Positions 51,357-60,961 of a DNA stretch of 64,000 nucleotides are shown here, one piece after another. Location of the stretch: contig JAVBPZ010000013.1 of the NCBI GenBank assembly GCA_031549285.1, positions 1 through 64,000 of the forward strand, given 5' to 3'. Below the pieces are notes generated by a model. That model did not search any database. It saw nothing but the letters and a program-made list of their open reading frames with translations, and had not been told where the DNA came from. Position 1 is the first letter of the stretch. Each line of letters begins with the position of its first letter. Source of the DNA: JAAYCI01 sp031549285. GTDB taxonomy: Bacteria > Bacillota > Clostridia > Oscillospirales > Ruminococcaceae. The translations under genes were made by a program, and so were the position numbers.

Positions 51357-52994
51357 CTATACGCTGCCCTCGCCGCCCAGTGCCTCGGAATAGCCGGCGA
51401 TGGATTCGAACATATAGCCATAATAGGCGCCGGTGGCGGGGTCTATCGCCCGCAGCCAGCTGTCCACAAAATCCTGTGCGGTGATGGCGTTGCCGTCGCT
51501 CCATTTAATGCCGTCCCGCAGGTGGAAGGTGTAGGTGAGACCGTCTGCGCTGACATCCACGCTTTCGGCCATGGCGGGCTCCGGCAGGCCGTCGTGGCCC
51601 AGGCGGTACAGCCCTTCAAACGCGTGGATGATCATGGTGCCGCCGTCTGCGGTGGTGTTCAGGGCGGGGTCCATGCTTTCGGGGTTGGGCCCGATGCAAA
51701 CGTCCAAGGTGGGGTAATTTTGCGCTTCCATGAAGTATTTATAGCCGAGGGGCGAGGTCCATACCGAGGAATCGAGGTCGGACTTCTGCATGTAAACATC
51801 GGCGTAGTACATGATGGGGCACAGCATCCAGTCGTCAAAAATCATGTCCTCGGCCTGGTGCATCAGCTGCATGCGCTGGGCGCGCTCGCCGGAGGATTTG
51901 ACCTGGGAAATAAGCGTATCATAGGCGGGGTTCGACCATTGCGAGTCGTTATTGCCGCTGTCGGTGGTGAACAGGTCCAGCATGGAGATGGGGTCGTTGT
52001 AGTCGGTCAGCCAGCCGTTGCGCGCGACCTGATAGTCGCCGTTGCGGCGGGTGGCGGTGAAGGTGCTCCACTCCTGCGCCTCGATGTTTACGGTGGCGCC
52101 AAGCTGGCCCCACATGTCCTGCAATGCCTCGGCCACGCTTTCGTGCATGGAGTCTTCTTTATTGTATAAATAGTTGATGGTGGGCAGGCCCTGGCCGCCG
52201 GGGTAGCCGGCCTGTACCAGCAGATCCTGCGCGGTGGCCAGGTTCGCGGCATAGGCGGCGGCGCTGGGGTCGTAGTAATCGCCGCCGTTTGTGCGGAACT
52301 GGCTGCCGGGGTCGGTATCCAAAAGGCCCGGAGGAACAAACGCGCCGGCCGCGATGTACAGCCCGTCACCAATTTGGTTCGCGATGTAGTCCCGGTCTAT
52401 GGCCAGTGTAAAAGCCTGGCGCACCAGGGGGTCGTCGAACGGCTCGGCCTGGGTGTTATAGCTGAGGTAGTAGGTGCCAAGCTGGCTTTCCACATGGAAC
52501 TCCGGGTCCGCAAGCAGCGACGGGATTTCCGCCGGGGGGATGGTGTCTACGAACGCCAGCTCCCCGGTTTGGAAGGCGTTATACTGGGCGGTGTCATCGG
52601 AGATGAGATGGAACACCAGCGTGTCCGGCCCGGTGACCGGCGCCCAATAGTGTTCATTCTTTACCATTTTTATATAAGAGCCGGAGACATACTCAGTCAT
52701 TTTATACTGGCCGTTGCCAATGTAGGTTTCCGGTGTGATGGCCCAGGCTTCGCCGTGCTGGGAGATGATATCGGTACGCACTGGGGCATAGGTGGGAAAG
52801 GCGGTGAGCTCCAAAAAATAAGGGGTGACGGCGTTCAGCTTTACCTCCAGTGTTTTGTCGTCCACGGCCCGTATGGCCAGTTTCGTGGGGTCGAAAAAAA
52901 CCTCTGCGGTGTCCGTGCCGGTGCTGCTGCCGCAGCCGGACAGTACCATGACCCCGGCCAACAATACAGCCAGTAAAAACGAGAGCTTTCGCAT
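51357..52994 (-). CDS. oppA: Circularly permuted oligopeptide-binding lipoprotein (SBP family 5)
   Basis: 545 residues, AAGGAGG before ATG 52992-52994. A normal lipoprotein signal peptide (MVLSGC, Cys21) is followed at residue 28 by DTAEVFFDPTKLAIRAVDD, a segment that in other family 5 binding proteins lies about 150 residues into the protein. The chain then runs through NPISMLDLF-type hinge regions (YNDPISMLDLF) to the usual C-terminal end SPLGYKYFMEA (about 424). It continues without a stop into the usual N-terminal lobe: YPTLDVCIGPNPESMDPALN, IIHAFEGLYRL, FHLRDGIKWSDG, and stops at LGGEGSV. All parts of a complete protein are present in rotated order, and length is normal. It should capture peptides for the OppBCDF importer. 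Intact reading frame and signal peptide argue for function. Confidence 0.85.
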   Translation of the reverse strand: MRKLSFLLAVLLAGVMVLSGCGSSTGTDTAEVFFDPTKLAIRAVDDKTLEVKLNAVTPYFLELTAFPTYAPVRTDIISQHGEAWAITPETYIGNGQYKMTEYVSGSYIKMVKNEHYWAPVTGPDTLVFHLISDDTAQYNAFQTGELAFVDTIPPAEIPSLLADPEFHVESQLGTYYLSYNTQAEPFDDPLVRQAFTLAIDRDYIANQIGDGLYIAAGAFVPPGLLDTDPGSQFRTNGGDYYDPSAAAYAANLATAQDLLVQAGYPGGQGLPTINYLYNKEDSMHESVAEALQDMWGQLGATVNIEAQEWSTFTATRRNGDYQVARNGWLTDYNDPISMLDLFTTDSGNNDSQWSNPAYDTLISQVKSSGERAQRMQLMHQAEDMIFDDWMLCPIMYYADVYMQKSDLDSSVWTSPLGYKYFMEAQNYPTLDVCIGPNPESMDPALNTTADGGTMIIHAFEGLYRLGHDGLPEPAMAESVDVSADGLTYTFHLRDGIKWSDGNAITAQDFVDSWLRAIDPATGAYYGYMFESIAGYSEALGGEGSV

Positions 52995-53190
52995 GAGAAT
53001 GCCTCCTTCAAATGCCGAACAGGTGGATTCCGTTCCGCCGTTCCGTTTCACACCAAACGTTTAGGTATGCGCCGCAAAATGCGGGATGAAAAGATAACAG
53101 GCGCAAACCGGGTGTGCCTCCCCGCAGGTGTGCCGTCAAGATGCAAAGTTTGGGCGGCGCCAATGTAGACACCTCCCCAGAGTATTGGGG

Positions 53191-53219
53191 ATTATACAAT
53201 ACATACTGTCGAAATGCAA
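53191..53219 (-). promoter_or_regulatory. Promoter of oppA
   Basis: Reading leftward: TTGCAT (53214-53219), 17-bp spacer, TATAAT (53191-53196). This gives oppA its own start inside the opp operon and a leader of about 190 nt (52995-53184), in which I see no gene or known riboswitch. Confidence 0.75.
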
Positions 53220-53300
53220 TACTTTTTGTAAAATAGTATAAGGATATAACCATGAGGCGGATGTTGTGTGAGGATGCGTGTGGGATTTGTCGCTTTGGCG

Positions 53301-54269
53301 CTAAAGAATGCGCTCCAGATGGTGGCAGGCGGCAAAATGGCCGGGGGACAGCTGTGTGAGCGGAGGGTCTGCCTGGGCGCACAGGGCGTCCGCATAGGGG
53401 CAGCGGGTGCGGAAACGGCAGCCGGACGGCGGGTGCAGCGGGCTGGGAACGTCACCCGCCAGCACAATGCGCCGGGCGGCGCGCGCGGTGCGCGGGTCCG
53501 GGATGGGAATGGCGGAAAGGAGGCTGCGGGTGTAGGGGTGCGCGCTGTGGAACGCAACCGTGTCGCTGGGGCCTATTTCCACAATTTTGCCCAGGTACAT
53601 GACCGCAATGCGCTGGGAAATGTGCCGCACCACCGCCAGGTCGTGCGCGATGAACAGGTAGGTGAGGCCGCGCTGGGTTTGCAGGTCCGCAAACATGTTG
53701 ATGATTTGCGCCTGGATGGAGACATCCAGAGCGGAGATGGGTTCATCACAGACCAGGAACTCCGGCTCTACCGCCAGCGCCCGCGCGATGCCCACACGCT
53801 GGCGCTGGCCGCCGGAAAACTCGTGTGGGTAGCGCTGCGCGTGCTGGGCGGACAGGCCCACCGTTTCCAGCAGCGAAAGAATTTTGTCCTGGCGGTCTTT
53901 AGTGTTTTCCGCCAGATGATGAATGTCCAGCGCCTCGCCCACGATGTCGCTGACGGTCATGCGGGGGTCCAGCGACGAATACGGGTCCTGGAAAACGATT
54001 TGCATTTTGCGGCGGTATGGCAGCATTTTGGCGTGGGTGATGTCGGCGCCGTCGTACAGAATGCTGCCGGCGGTGGGCTGGTACAGGCGCAGAATGCTGC
54101 GGCCGGTGGTGGTTTTTCCACAGCCGGATTCCCCCACCAGGCCCAGGGTTTCGCCTTTGGCGATGGTGAACGAAATGTCATCCACCGCTTTCACGGTGGC
54201 TTTTTTTCCGCCGGCGCGGGTGGGGAAATATTGTTTCAGCTGTTGTACTTCTATGCGGGTTTCCGGCAT
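53301..54269 (-). CDS. oppF: Oligopeptide ABC transporter ATP-binding protein
   Basis: 322 residues. Walker A is GESGCGKTT (about 45-53), the Q-loop QIVFQDPYSSLDP, the signature FSGGQRQRVGIARAL, Walker B FLVCDEPISALD and the H-loop AHDLAVV. The C-terminal oligopeptide/dipeptide extension has a Cys cluster GCRFRTRCPYADALC that holds an iron-sulfur centre in homologues. The start ATG overlaps the oppD stop by one base (TAATG). A 692-residue open frame reading through the oppD region is an antisense-type artefact in its first half. Confidence 0.95.
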   Translation of the reverse strand: MPETRIEVQQLKQYFPTRAGGKKATVKAVDDISFTIAKGETLGLVGESGCGKTTTGRSILRLYQPTAGSILYDGADITHAKMLPYRRKMQIVFQDPYSSLDPRMTVSDIVGEALDIHHLAENTKDRQDKILSLLETVGLSAQHAQRYPHEFSGGQRQRVGIARALAVEPEFLVCDEPISALDVSIQAQIINMFADLQTQRGLTYLFIAHDLAVVRHISQRIAVMYLGKIVEIGPSDTVAFHSAHPYTRSLLSAIPIPDPRTARAARRIVLAGDVPSPLHPPSGCRFRTRCPYADALCAQADPPLTQLSPGHFAACHHLERIL

Positions 54270-55306
54270 TATACCCCGCCCCCTTTCGGCGCCGGGGTGG
54301 CAGTGGCATCGGCGGCCTGTTTTTGCAGCAGCCAGCAGGCGCTGTGGTGGGTGGGGGACAGCCGGGTGGCCGGGGGCATGCGCTGGATGCACACCCGCAT
54401 GCAGGCAGTGCACCGCGGGCTGAACGGGCAGCCCGCCGGCGGATGCAGCATATCGGGGGGCGCGCCCTCGATGGGCACCAGGCGGTCGTGGCGGTCCTCC
54501 ACCAGCGTGGGGATGCTTTTCAAAAGGCCCTTGGTGTACTCGTGCTGCGGGTCGTAAAAAATCTCGTCGGTGGTGCCGTGCTCTACCACGCGGCCGCCGT
54601 ACAGTACCGCAATGTCGTCGCACAGGCTGCTGACGATGCCGAGGTCGTGGGTGATAAGCAGGATGCTCATGCCCAGCTGGTCTTTCAGGCGGGCAAGCAA
54701 CTCCAGTATTTGCGCCTGGATGGTGACGTCCAGCGCGGTGGTGGCCTCGTCCGCAATCAGCAGTTTTGGCTCGCACGCCAGCGCCATGGCAATCATGACC
54801 CGCTGCTGCTGGCCGCCGGACAGCTGGTAGGGGTACTGTTTCAGGCGGGCCGGGGCGTTGTCTATGCCCACCAGCTGCAGCAGCTGTACCGCGCGCTGGG
54901 TGGCCTGTTTTTTGGTGGCGTTTGTGTGCAGCAGAATCGCCTCGCGGATCTGGTTGCCGATGGTGTACACCGGGTTCAGGCTGGTGAGCGGGTCCTGAAA
55001 GATGATGCTTTCCTCTTTGCCGCGGATTTTTTGCAGCTGCTTTTCCGACAGGGCGGTGATGTTGTGCCCGGCAAACTGCACGCTGCCGGACAAAATGCGC
55101 CCGGGTGAAGGGATGATGCCCATGAGCGAGTAGGCGGTGACCGATTTGCCGGAGCCGGATTCCCCCACGACACCCAGCACTTTTCCGGCGTCCAGTTGCA
55201 GGGAAACGTCGTTCAGGGCTTTTACTTCGCCCGCGTCGGTGAAGAAGGACAGGCGCAGGGACTGGACGGTGGCCAGCGGTTGTTTTGTGGGTTCCATAGG
55301 TTCCAT
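54269..55306 (-). CDS. oppD: Oligopeptide ABC transporter ATP-binding protein
   Basis: 345 residues. Walker A GESGSGKSV (about 47-55), Q-loop IIFQDPLTSLNP, signature LSGGQQQRVMIAMAL, Walker B LLIADEATTALD and the H-loop THDLGIV are complete. The C-terminal domain has the CPFSPRCTACMRVC cysteine cluster. AAAGGAGAGG precedes the ATG. It pairs with OppF to drive import. Confidence 0.95.
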   Translation of the reverse strand: MEPMEPTKQPLATVQSLRLSFFTDAGEVKALNDVSLQLDAGKVLGVVGESGSGKSVTAYSLMGIIPSPGRILSGSVQFAGHNITALSEKQLQKIRGKEESIIFQDPLTSLNPVYTIGNQIREAILLHTNATKKQATQRAVQLLQLVGIDNAPARLKQYPYQLSGGQQQRVMIAMALACEPKLLIADEATTALDVTIQAQILELLARLKDQLGMSILLITHDLGIVSSLCDDIAVLYGGRVVEHGTTDEIFYDPQHEYTKGLLKSIPTLVEDRHDRLVPIEGAPPDMLHPPAGCPFSPRCTACMRVCIQRMPPATRLSPTHHSACWLLQKQAADATATPAPKGGGV

Positions 55307-55406
55307 GGGCCTCTCCTTTCAATAAGTTGGTCAGGCAATAGACACAAGACAATAGCCATACAAGGAACGGGCTGTGCAAGCGGGAATGAGAAGGATGGAA
55401 TTTGTG

Positions 55407-56498
55407 CTATTGTTTCAGCTTGGGGTCGAAGGCGTCGCGCAGGCCGTCGCCCACCAGGTTCAGCGCCAGAATGAGCAGCGTGATGAGCACCGCCGGCAAA
55501 AACAGCCGCGAGGGGTAGCTTTGCAGGCCGCCCACCGCCGCGGTGGCCAGCGAGCCCAGCGACGGCAGCGGCGCCGCCACCCCAATGCCCAGAAAGCTGA
55601 GGAAGCTCTCGGTGAAAATAGCCTCCGGGATTTGCAGAGTGGTTACCACGATGAGGGTGCCCACACAGTTTGGCAACAGGTGCCGGGTGAGGATGCGCGG
55701 GCCGGAAGCGCCCAGCGCCTTTGCGGCGGTGATGAACTCGCTTTGTTTCAGCGTGAGCACCTGCCCGCGGACAATGCGCGCCATGTTTACCCAGTACAGC
55801 AGGGCAAACACAATGAAGATGCACACCAGCGGTACGCCCACCGTGCGTATCCACGCGAACGCGGGGGCGGTGTCCGCCAGTTTTTGCAGGGGGAATTTCA
55901 GCGTGACCATCAGTAAAATAATGACCAGAATTTCCGGGATGGTGGTGAAGATGTCCACAATGCGCATCATGACGGTGTCTACCTTGCCCCCAAGGTAGCC
56001 GGAGATGGCGCCATAGGTGGCGCCGATGAGCAGTACCAGCAGGCTGGCGCCGATGCCGATGATGAGGCTGACCCGCGTGCCCATCATAAGGCGCACGGCA
56101 TAGTCCCGGCCCAGGTGGTCGGTGCCAAAGATGTGGGGAAACACCGTTTCGCCCGCGTCTATGCGGGCCTGTTCCGCCGCGCTGTACTGCATAAGGCCCA
56201 GGTCCTCGCTGCCGCGAAGTTGTTGCTCGTAGCGGTAGGGGTACAGCGGGGGCAGCAGGAACGCAAACAGGAAAATGAGCAGGAACACCGCCAGGCTGAC
56301 CATGGCCAGGGGATTTTTGGCAAAGCGGCGGCCACCGGCACGCCAAAAGCCCACGCTGTCCCGCAGGGTGAGCTGGCTTTGTTTTTCCGCCGGGGTGGCG
56401 GGGGTGAAATCCGCCGGGGTGAGGGGGGCGTTTGCCGGCACGGCCACGGCGCCGGATGCCAGCGCGGTGTCTGGTTGCAGGGTGTGCTTTTTCAACAT
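55407..56498 (-). CDS. oppC: Oligopeptide ABC transporter permease
   Basis: 363 residues from ATG 56496-56498 with AAGGAGG. A Pro/Ala/Thr-rich cytoplasmic N-terminus of about 60 residues precedes six transmembrane helices. FGTDHLGRDYAVRLMMGTRVS is the OppC signature, and the EAA loop is AAKALGASGPRILTRHLLPN. A large extracellular segment lies after helix 1. It forms the channel with OppB. Confidence 0.94.
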   Translation of the reverse strand: MLKKHTLQPDTALASGAVAVPANAPLTPADFTPATPAEKQSQLTLRDSVGFWRAGGRRFAKNPLAMVSLAVFLLIFLFAFLLPPLYPYRYEQQLRGSEDLGLMQYSAAEQARIDAGETVFPHIFGTDHLGRDYAVRLMMGTRVSLIIGIGASLLVLLIGATYGAISGYLGGKVDTVMMRIVDIFTTIPEILVIILLMVTLKFPLQKLADTAPAFAWIRTVGVPLVCIFIVFALLYWVNMARIVRGQVLTLKQSEFITAAKALGASGPRILTRHLLPNCVGTLIVVTTLQIPEAIFTESFLSFLGIGVAAPLPSLGSLATAAVGGLQSYPSRLFLPAVLITLLILALNLVGDGLRDAFDPKLKQ

Positions 56499-56623
56499 GC
56501 GTGGGCCCTCCTTTCTTGCGAGATTTCGCGTCGGTGTTATTTTTAAAATAATGAGGGAGATGTGCGCGGGCAGAAATACGGCCGGGGAATTTAAAAAACC
56601 GCTGCACAACAAAGAACCCCACA

Positions 56624-57541
56624 TCAGTTCAGCTGAATGCGCGGGTCGATTACCTTATAAAGAATATCCACCACCACGTTCATGAAGATGATAAGCGCCG
56701 CCAAAAAGATGGTGGTGCCCATGATGACCGGGTAGTCTCGGTTCAGAATGGAGGAGACGAAGCTGTCCCCCAGGCCGGGGATGGTAAGGATTTTTTCCAC
56801 CACCATGCTGCCGGTGACCAGGAACGCCAGCAGCGGCCCCAGATAGGTGATGACCGGCAGGATGGCGTTGCGCAGCGCGTGCTTGAAAACCCGGCGCCAG
56901 GTGGGCACGCCTTTGGCCTTTGCGGTGCGCATATAGTCCTGGCCCAGCGCGTCCAGCATGGACGAGCGGGTGAGGCGTGCCACATACGCCGTGGGCAGCA
57001 GCGCCAGCGCGAATACCGGCATGATATAGCTTTTCCAGCTGGTAAGGCCCACGGTGGGCAGCCACCCGGCCCATACCCCCAGAACATACATCAGCACGGT
57101 GCATATAACAAAGCTGGGAATGGCCACGCCGGCAGCGCAAAACACGCTGATGACGCGGTCCGCGGCTTTGCCGCGTTTCAGGGCGGCCAGGCACCCCAGC
57201 GGCACCCCGGCCGCCAGTGCCACCAACACCGCCAGCCCGCCCAGCCGGGCGGACACCGGAAACTTTTCGGAAATAATATCGGCCACGTTGCGGCCGCGCT
57301 GTTTCAGGCTGGGGCCCAGGTCCCCGCGCACGGCGTTTCCCATATAGGTGCCGTATTGCTGCAGCAGCGGTTTGTCCAGGCCGTATTTTTGCTCCAGGGC
57401 TTTGGTGACGGCGGGGCTGGCGGCCTTTTCGCTGAGGAACGGGCCGCCGGGGATCATGCGCATTAAAAAAAAGGTGGCGGTGGCCACGATGAACAGGGTG
57501 ATGAGGCCATACAGCAGCCGTTTCAGGACATATTTCACCAT
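56624..57541 (-). CDS. oppB: Oligopeptide ABC transporter permease
   Basis: 305 residues from ATG 57539-57541 with GGGAGGCGG. RLLYGLITLFIVATATFFLMRMIPGGPF at the N-terminus and the EAA loop TAKAKGVPTWRRVFKHALRN are typical of OppB/DppB. Six transmembrane helices; the C-terminus ends in DPRIQLN. It is the first gene of the leftward opp operon. Confidence 0.95.
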   Translation of the reverse strand: MVKYVLKRLLYGLITLFIVATATFFLMRMIPGGPFLSEKAASPAVTKALEQKYGLDKPLLQQYGTYMGNAVRGDLGPSLKQRGRNVADIISEKFPVSARLGGLAVLVALAAGVPLGCLAALKRGKAADRVISVFCAAGVAIPSFVICTVLMYVLGVWAGWLPTVGLTSWKSYIMPVFALALLPTAYVARLTRSSMLDALGQDYMRTAKAKGVPTWRRVFKHALRNAILPVITYLGPLLAFLVTGSMVVEKILTIPGLGDSFVSSILNRDYPVIMGTTIFLAALIIFMNVVVDILYKVIDPRIQLN

Positions 57542-57675
57542 GAAGGACCGCCTCCCTGCGTTCCTGGAATACGAAAAAGGTCGCCCGGCCGAATGTGCTG
57601 CGGCGAAACCCGCCCAGAAACCCACCCAGAAACCGCGCTGGCGACAAAAAAAGCTGGCCGTACTATATATAAAAC

Positions 57676-57704
57676 AGTATAATGGATGCAGGTGGAATAA
57701 TCAA
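57676..57704 (-). promoter_or_regulatory. Promoter of the opp operon
   Basis: Reading leftward: TTGATT (57699-57704), 17-bp spacer, TATACT (57676-57681), 135 bp upstream of oppB. A plus-strand TATAAT (57678-57683) overlaps it and may be the -10 for the divergent enolase gene, but no -35 is seen for that direction. Confidence 0.75.
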
Positions 57705-57793
57705 TTCCAACAAGGCAAGAAACCGTGTGGGACACCGGTGTTTTTACAGGCAAGAGGAAGCCCCGATTTTATAAAAAACAGGAGGCAGAGACG

Positions 57794-59068
57794 ATGAAAA
57801 ACATTCAAACGGTACACGCAAGAGAAGTGGTGGACAGCCGTGGAAACCCCACCGTGCAGGCCGATGTTACCCTGTCTGGCGGGGCGTTTGGCACGGCCAG
57901 CGTGCCCAGCGGCGCGTCCACCGGGAAGTTTGAGGCGGTGGAGCTGCGGGACGGCGGCAGCCGGTATATGGGCAAAGGCGTGCTGACGGCGGTGAACAAC
58001 GTGAACGACACCATTGCGGTGCTGCTGGCCGGGCAGGATGCCGGGGAAATGGTGACGGTGGACCGCATTATGATTGAAGCGGACGGTACCGCGAACAAAG
58101 GAAAGCTGGGCGCCAACGCGATTTTGGCGGTGAGCCTGGCGGCGGCACAGGCGGCCGCGGTGGCGGACGGCATGGAGCTGTATGAAAAAATAGGCGGACA
58201 GGCGGCCCAACCGCTGCCGGTGCCGATGATGAATATCCTGAACGGTGGCGCGCATGCCGCAAACAACATTGATATTCAGGAGTTTATGATTATGCCGGTG
58301 GGGGCGCCGAACTTTGCCGAGGGGCTGCGCTGGTGTGCCGAAGTATACCACACGCTGGCGAAAATATTGAAGGCGGAGGGCCTGGCCACCGCCGTGGGCG
58401 ACGAGGGCGGGTTTGCGCCGAACCTGGCCAGTGATGAGGACGCGCTGGGATATATTGCCCGGGCGATAGACAAAGCGGGCTACAAGCTGGGCGAGGATTT
58501 TGTGCTGGCGATGGATGCCGCGGCCAGCGAGTGGGAAAAGGACGAGGGCGGGTACCATCAGCCAAAAAGCGGCAAGGATTTTACCACCGACGAGATGATT
58601 GCCTACTGGGAGGATTTGGTCAGCCGCTGGCCGATATCCTCGCTGGAGGACGCGCTGGGCGAAGAGGACTGGGACGGCTGGAAAAAGCTGACGGCCGCGA
58701 TTGGCGGGAAGGTGCAGCTGGTGGGGGATGATTTGTTCGTTACCAACACCCAGCGGCTGGAAAGAGGCATCCGGGAAGGGTGCGGCAACGCGATATTGAT
58801 AAAGCTGAACCAGATTGGATCGTTGTCCGAGACGCTGGCCGCAATAGAGATGGCGCAACAAGCAGGGTTCAAGACCATTGTCAGCCACCGCAGCGGCGAA
58901 ACCGAGGACGTTACCATTGCGGACCTGGCGGTGGGTACCAACGCCGGGCAGATAAAGACCGGCGCGCCGGCCCGCAGCGAACGGGTGGCGAAGTACAACC
59001 GGCTGCTGCGCATAGAGGAGCAGCTGGGCGACGAGGCAAAATGGCCGGGGAAGGATTGCTTTAAATAG
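57794..59068 (+). CDS. eno: Enolase
   Basis: 424 residues, phosphopyruvate hydratase of glycolysis. AREVVDSRGNPTVQADV starts the N-terminal domain. GASTGKFEAVELRD is the mobile loop, VGDEGGFAPN and KLNQIGSLSETL bear active-site residues, and SHRSGETED is the catalytic loop with the Ser-His-Arg-Ser motif. AGGAGG precedes the ATG. It is divergent from the opp operon. Confidence 0.97.
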   Translation: MKNIQTVHAREVVDSRGNPTVQADVTLSGGAFGTASVPSGASTGKFEAVELRDGGSRYMGKGVLTAVNNVNDTIAVLLAGQDAGEMVTVDRIMIEADGTANKGKLGANAILAVSLAAAQAAAVADGMELYEKIGGQAAQPLPVPMMNILNGGAHAANNIDIQEFMIMPVGAPNFAEGLRWCAEVYHTLAKILKAEGLATAVGDEGGFAPNLASDEDALGYIARAIDKAGYKLGEDFVLAMDAAASEWEKDEGGYHQPKSGKDFTTDEMIAYWEDLVSRWPISSLEDALGEEDWDGWKKLTAAIGGKVQLVGDDLFVTNTQRLERGIREGCGNAILIKLNQIGSLSETLAAIEMAQQAGFKTIVSHRSGETEDVTIADLAVGTNAGQIKTGAPARSERVAKYNRLLRIEEQLGDEAKWPGKDCFK

Positions 59069-59178
59069 GGATTTGGGAAGGCCCCCTGCAGTTCGATTTC
59101 CGGATAGCAAAGTGTAGGACGAAGGGAAAGGGCGCGGGGAAGCATGCCGTGCGCCTGCCAACACAAAAGGAGAACAAG

Positions 59179-60159
59179 ATGAAACAGGTTCGGTTTGGGA
59201 TTTTAAGCGCCGGCAACATTGCCGGGGTGATGGCCAGTACCCTGTCCCGTATGCGCGGGGAGCTGGTGCCGTATGCAATTGCGGCCCGGGACGGCCAGCG
59301 CGCCGGGGCGATGGCGGAAAAATATGGCTTTGAAAAAAGCTATGGGTCCTATGAAGAGCTGGTGCAGGACGAAAACGTGGATATAGTGTATGTGGCCTCG
59401 CCCCATTCGCACCATTACCAGCACGTGAAGCTGTGTCTTTCACACGGGAAAAATGTGCTGTGCGAAAAAGCGTTTACCGCGAACGCGGCCCAGGCAAAAG
59501 AGCTGGTGGCGCTGGCAAGGGAGAAGGGGCTGTTTTTGGGCGAGGCGGTGTGGACGCGGTTTATGCCGTTTGTGGAAAAGGTGCGCGAGCTGCTGGCGCA
59601 AGGGGTCATTGGCGAGGTACAGTCTGTGCAGTGCGGGTTTGGCCAGACGCTGACACATGTGGAGCGTATGCAGGAGCCGGCGCTGGCCGGCGGGGCGCTG
59701 CTGGACCTGGGAATTTATCCATTGACCTTTGCCAGCTTGTTTCTGGGCACCGACGTGCGGCGGGTGAGTGGCACCGCGGTGCTGACCGACAAAGGCGTGG
59801 ACGCCCAAAATAGCATTACGGTGGAGTATGCCGCCGGCAAGTTGGCGAGCCTGTGCAGCTGCATGACCGGGTGGATGCCGAACACCGGCGCGATAGGTGG
59901 AGTAAAGGGCACCATTCTGTGCAAGGACTTTTGGATGTGCCAGGAGTTCGTGGTGTCGGTGCGCGGCGAAGAGCCGTATACGGTGGAGTGTCCGTTCGAA
60001 ATAAGCGGGTATGAATATGAGGTACGCGCGGCGATAAAAGCGATGGACGAAGGCAAGCTGTGCTGTGACGAAATGCCGTGGGAAGAGAGCGTGCGGCTGA
60101 TGGAAGTGATGGATGGTTTGCGCGAAAAATGGGGCGTGAAATTTCCGTTTGAAAGCTGA
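59179..60159 (+). CDS. Gfo/Idh/MocA-family oxidoreductase
   Basis: 326 residues. The N-terminal Rossmann fold has GILSAGNIAGVM (about 6-17). DIVYVASPHSHHYQHVKLCL, the CEKAF motif (EKxx catalytic Lys) and GALLDLGIYPLTF are the three hallmarks of the Gfo/Idh/MocA family. The C-terminal beta-sheet domain completes it. It oxidises or reduces a sugar or related polyol with NAD(P); the substrate cannot be told. Start ATG 59179 with AAAGGAGA. Confidence 0.92.
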   Translation: MKQVRFGILSAGNIAGVMASTLSRMRGELVPYAIAARDGQRAGAMAEKYGFEKSYGSYEELVQDENVDIVYVASPHSHHYQHVKLCLSHGKNVLCEKAFTANAAQAKELVALAREKGLFLGEAVWTRFMPFVEKVRELLAQGVIGEVQSVQCGFGQTLTHVERMQEPALAGGALLDLGIYPLTFASLFLGTDVRRVSGTAVLTDKGVDAQNSITVEYAAGKLASLCSCMTGWMPNTGAIGGVKGTILCKDFWMCQEFVVSVRGEEPYTVECPFEISGYEYEVRAAIKAMDEGKLCCDEMPWEESVRLMEVMDGLREKWGVKFPFES

Positions 60160-60257
60160 GGAGCGCGCAGCGAAAAGGATGAAAAAAACGTGTCCCGCGA
60201 AAGGTGAAAACACGCATAAAAAGCAGCCCAAAAACTGGGCGAAAGAGCTTGTGATTT

Positions 60258-60292
60258 GTGGCCGTGTGGTTATTTTAAAACCACACGGCCAC
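60258..60292 (+). terminator. Hairpin after the oxidoreductase gene
   Basis: GTGGCCGTGTGGTT (60258-60271) pairs with AACCACACGGCCAC (60279-60292), a 14-bp perfect stem. Only a short T-containing tail follows (TGGTGTTTTG), so termination is likely but not textbook. Confidence 0.65.
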
Positions 60293-60961
60293 TGGTGTTT
60301 TGCAGCGGGTCTTTTTGTGGTTTTAGGCAGCAGTAAAAGCAAGGCACAAAATAAAAACAAGAGAAAAAAAGGGGATTTGTTTGCGATTTAAATTGCATTT
60401 ATGCAGGGATTTGTTTTCGGGTTTATTCGGCCTTTTCCGGGAGGGTTTTGAGCGGATTTTTTATGGGAGCGGGGAGGGGATAAGGGAGAGTTTTTGTGGC
60501 GGCTGCGGGGGTGGAGAAGGCGCCAAAAGACACGGGGCGCCTCGGTTTGCAGGTGGAAAAAATGCGCATTAAATGCGTATTTTTTGAAAAGGAAAAGGTG
60601 GAAAAATTAGGAAAAAAGACGATGATGTGAAAAGTATTTTTTCAACGTCGTGCAAGCGAACAAACGGGCCAAACCAGTGGCGGTGCACGGGTGTGGATGG
60701 GGTGCTTGGCGCCATGGCGTGGGTGCGGTGGCACGAAGGCCCGCCAGGTTTGGGGTATGGGGCAAGGGGAAATATGCGGGGATAATAATGCGAAAAAGAA
60801 GGGAGGAGAAAAGGCCGGAAAAAGCAAAAAGACAACATGCGATTTTTGCCGAAAAATGACCGAAACGAAGTAGAGAGAATTTGGGGTGCAAAAGAAAAGA
60901 CTGCCCAGTTTTGGGAAGAAAAAACAATGTGGCGAACACCAAAAACAAGCATCAAAAATAC
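60293..60961. other. Gene-free, purine-rich interval
   Basis: Strongly A/G-biased on the plus strand with many AAAA and GGGG runs. The open frames here have no ribosome binding sites, no family resemblance and low-complexity composition. I see no RNA gene or repeat family. It separates two convergent transcripts. Confidence 0.5.

Noticed and set aside
51357..52994. Interpretation of oppA as a frameshifted or truncated pseudogene
   Set aside because: The frame is continuous, both lobes are complete, and signal peptide and ribosome binding site are intact; rotation explains the order better than decay.
52995..53190. T-box, riboswitch or attenuator in the oppA leader
   Set aside because: No T-box sequence, no conserved riboswitch core and no terminator hairpin were seen.
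54270..55379. A 692-codon frame that fuses an oppD-region segment to oppF
   Set aside because: The first half is an off-frame reading of oppD. OppF has its own ATG at 54269 overlapping the oppD stop.
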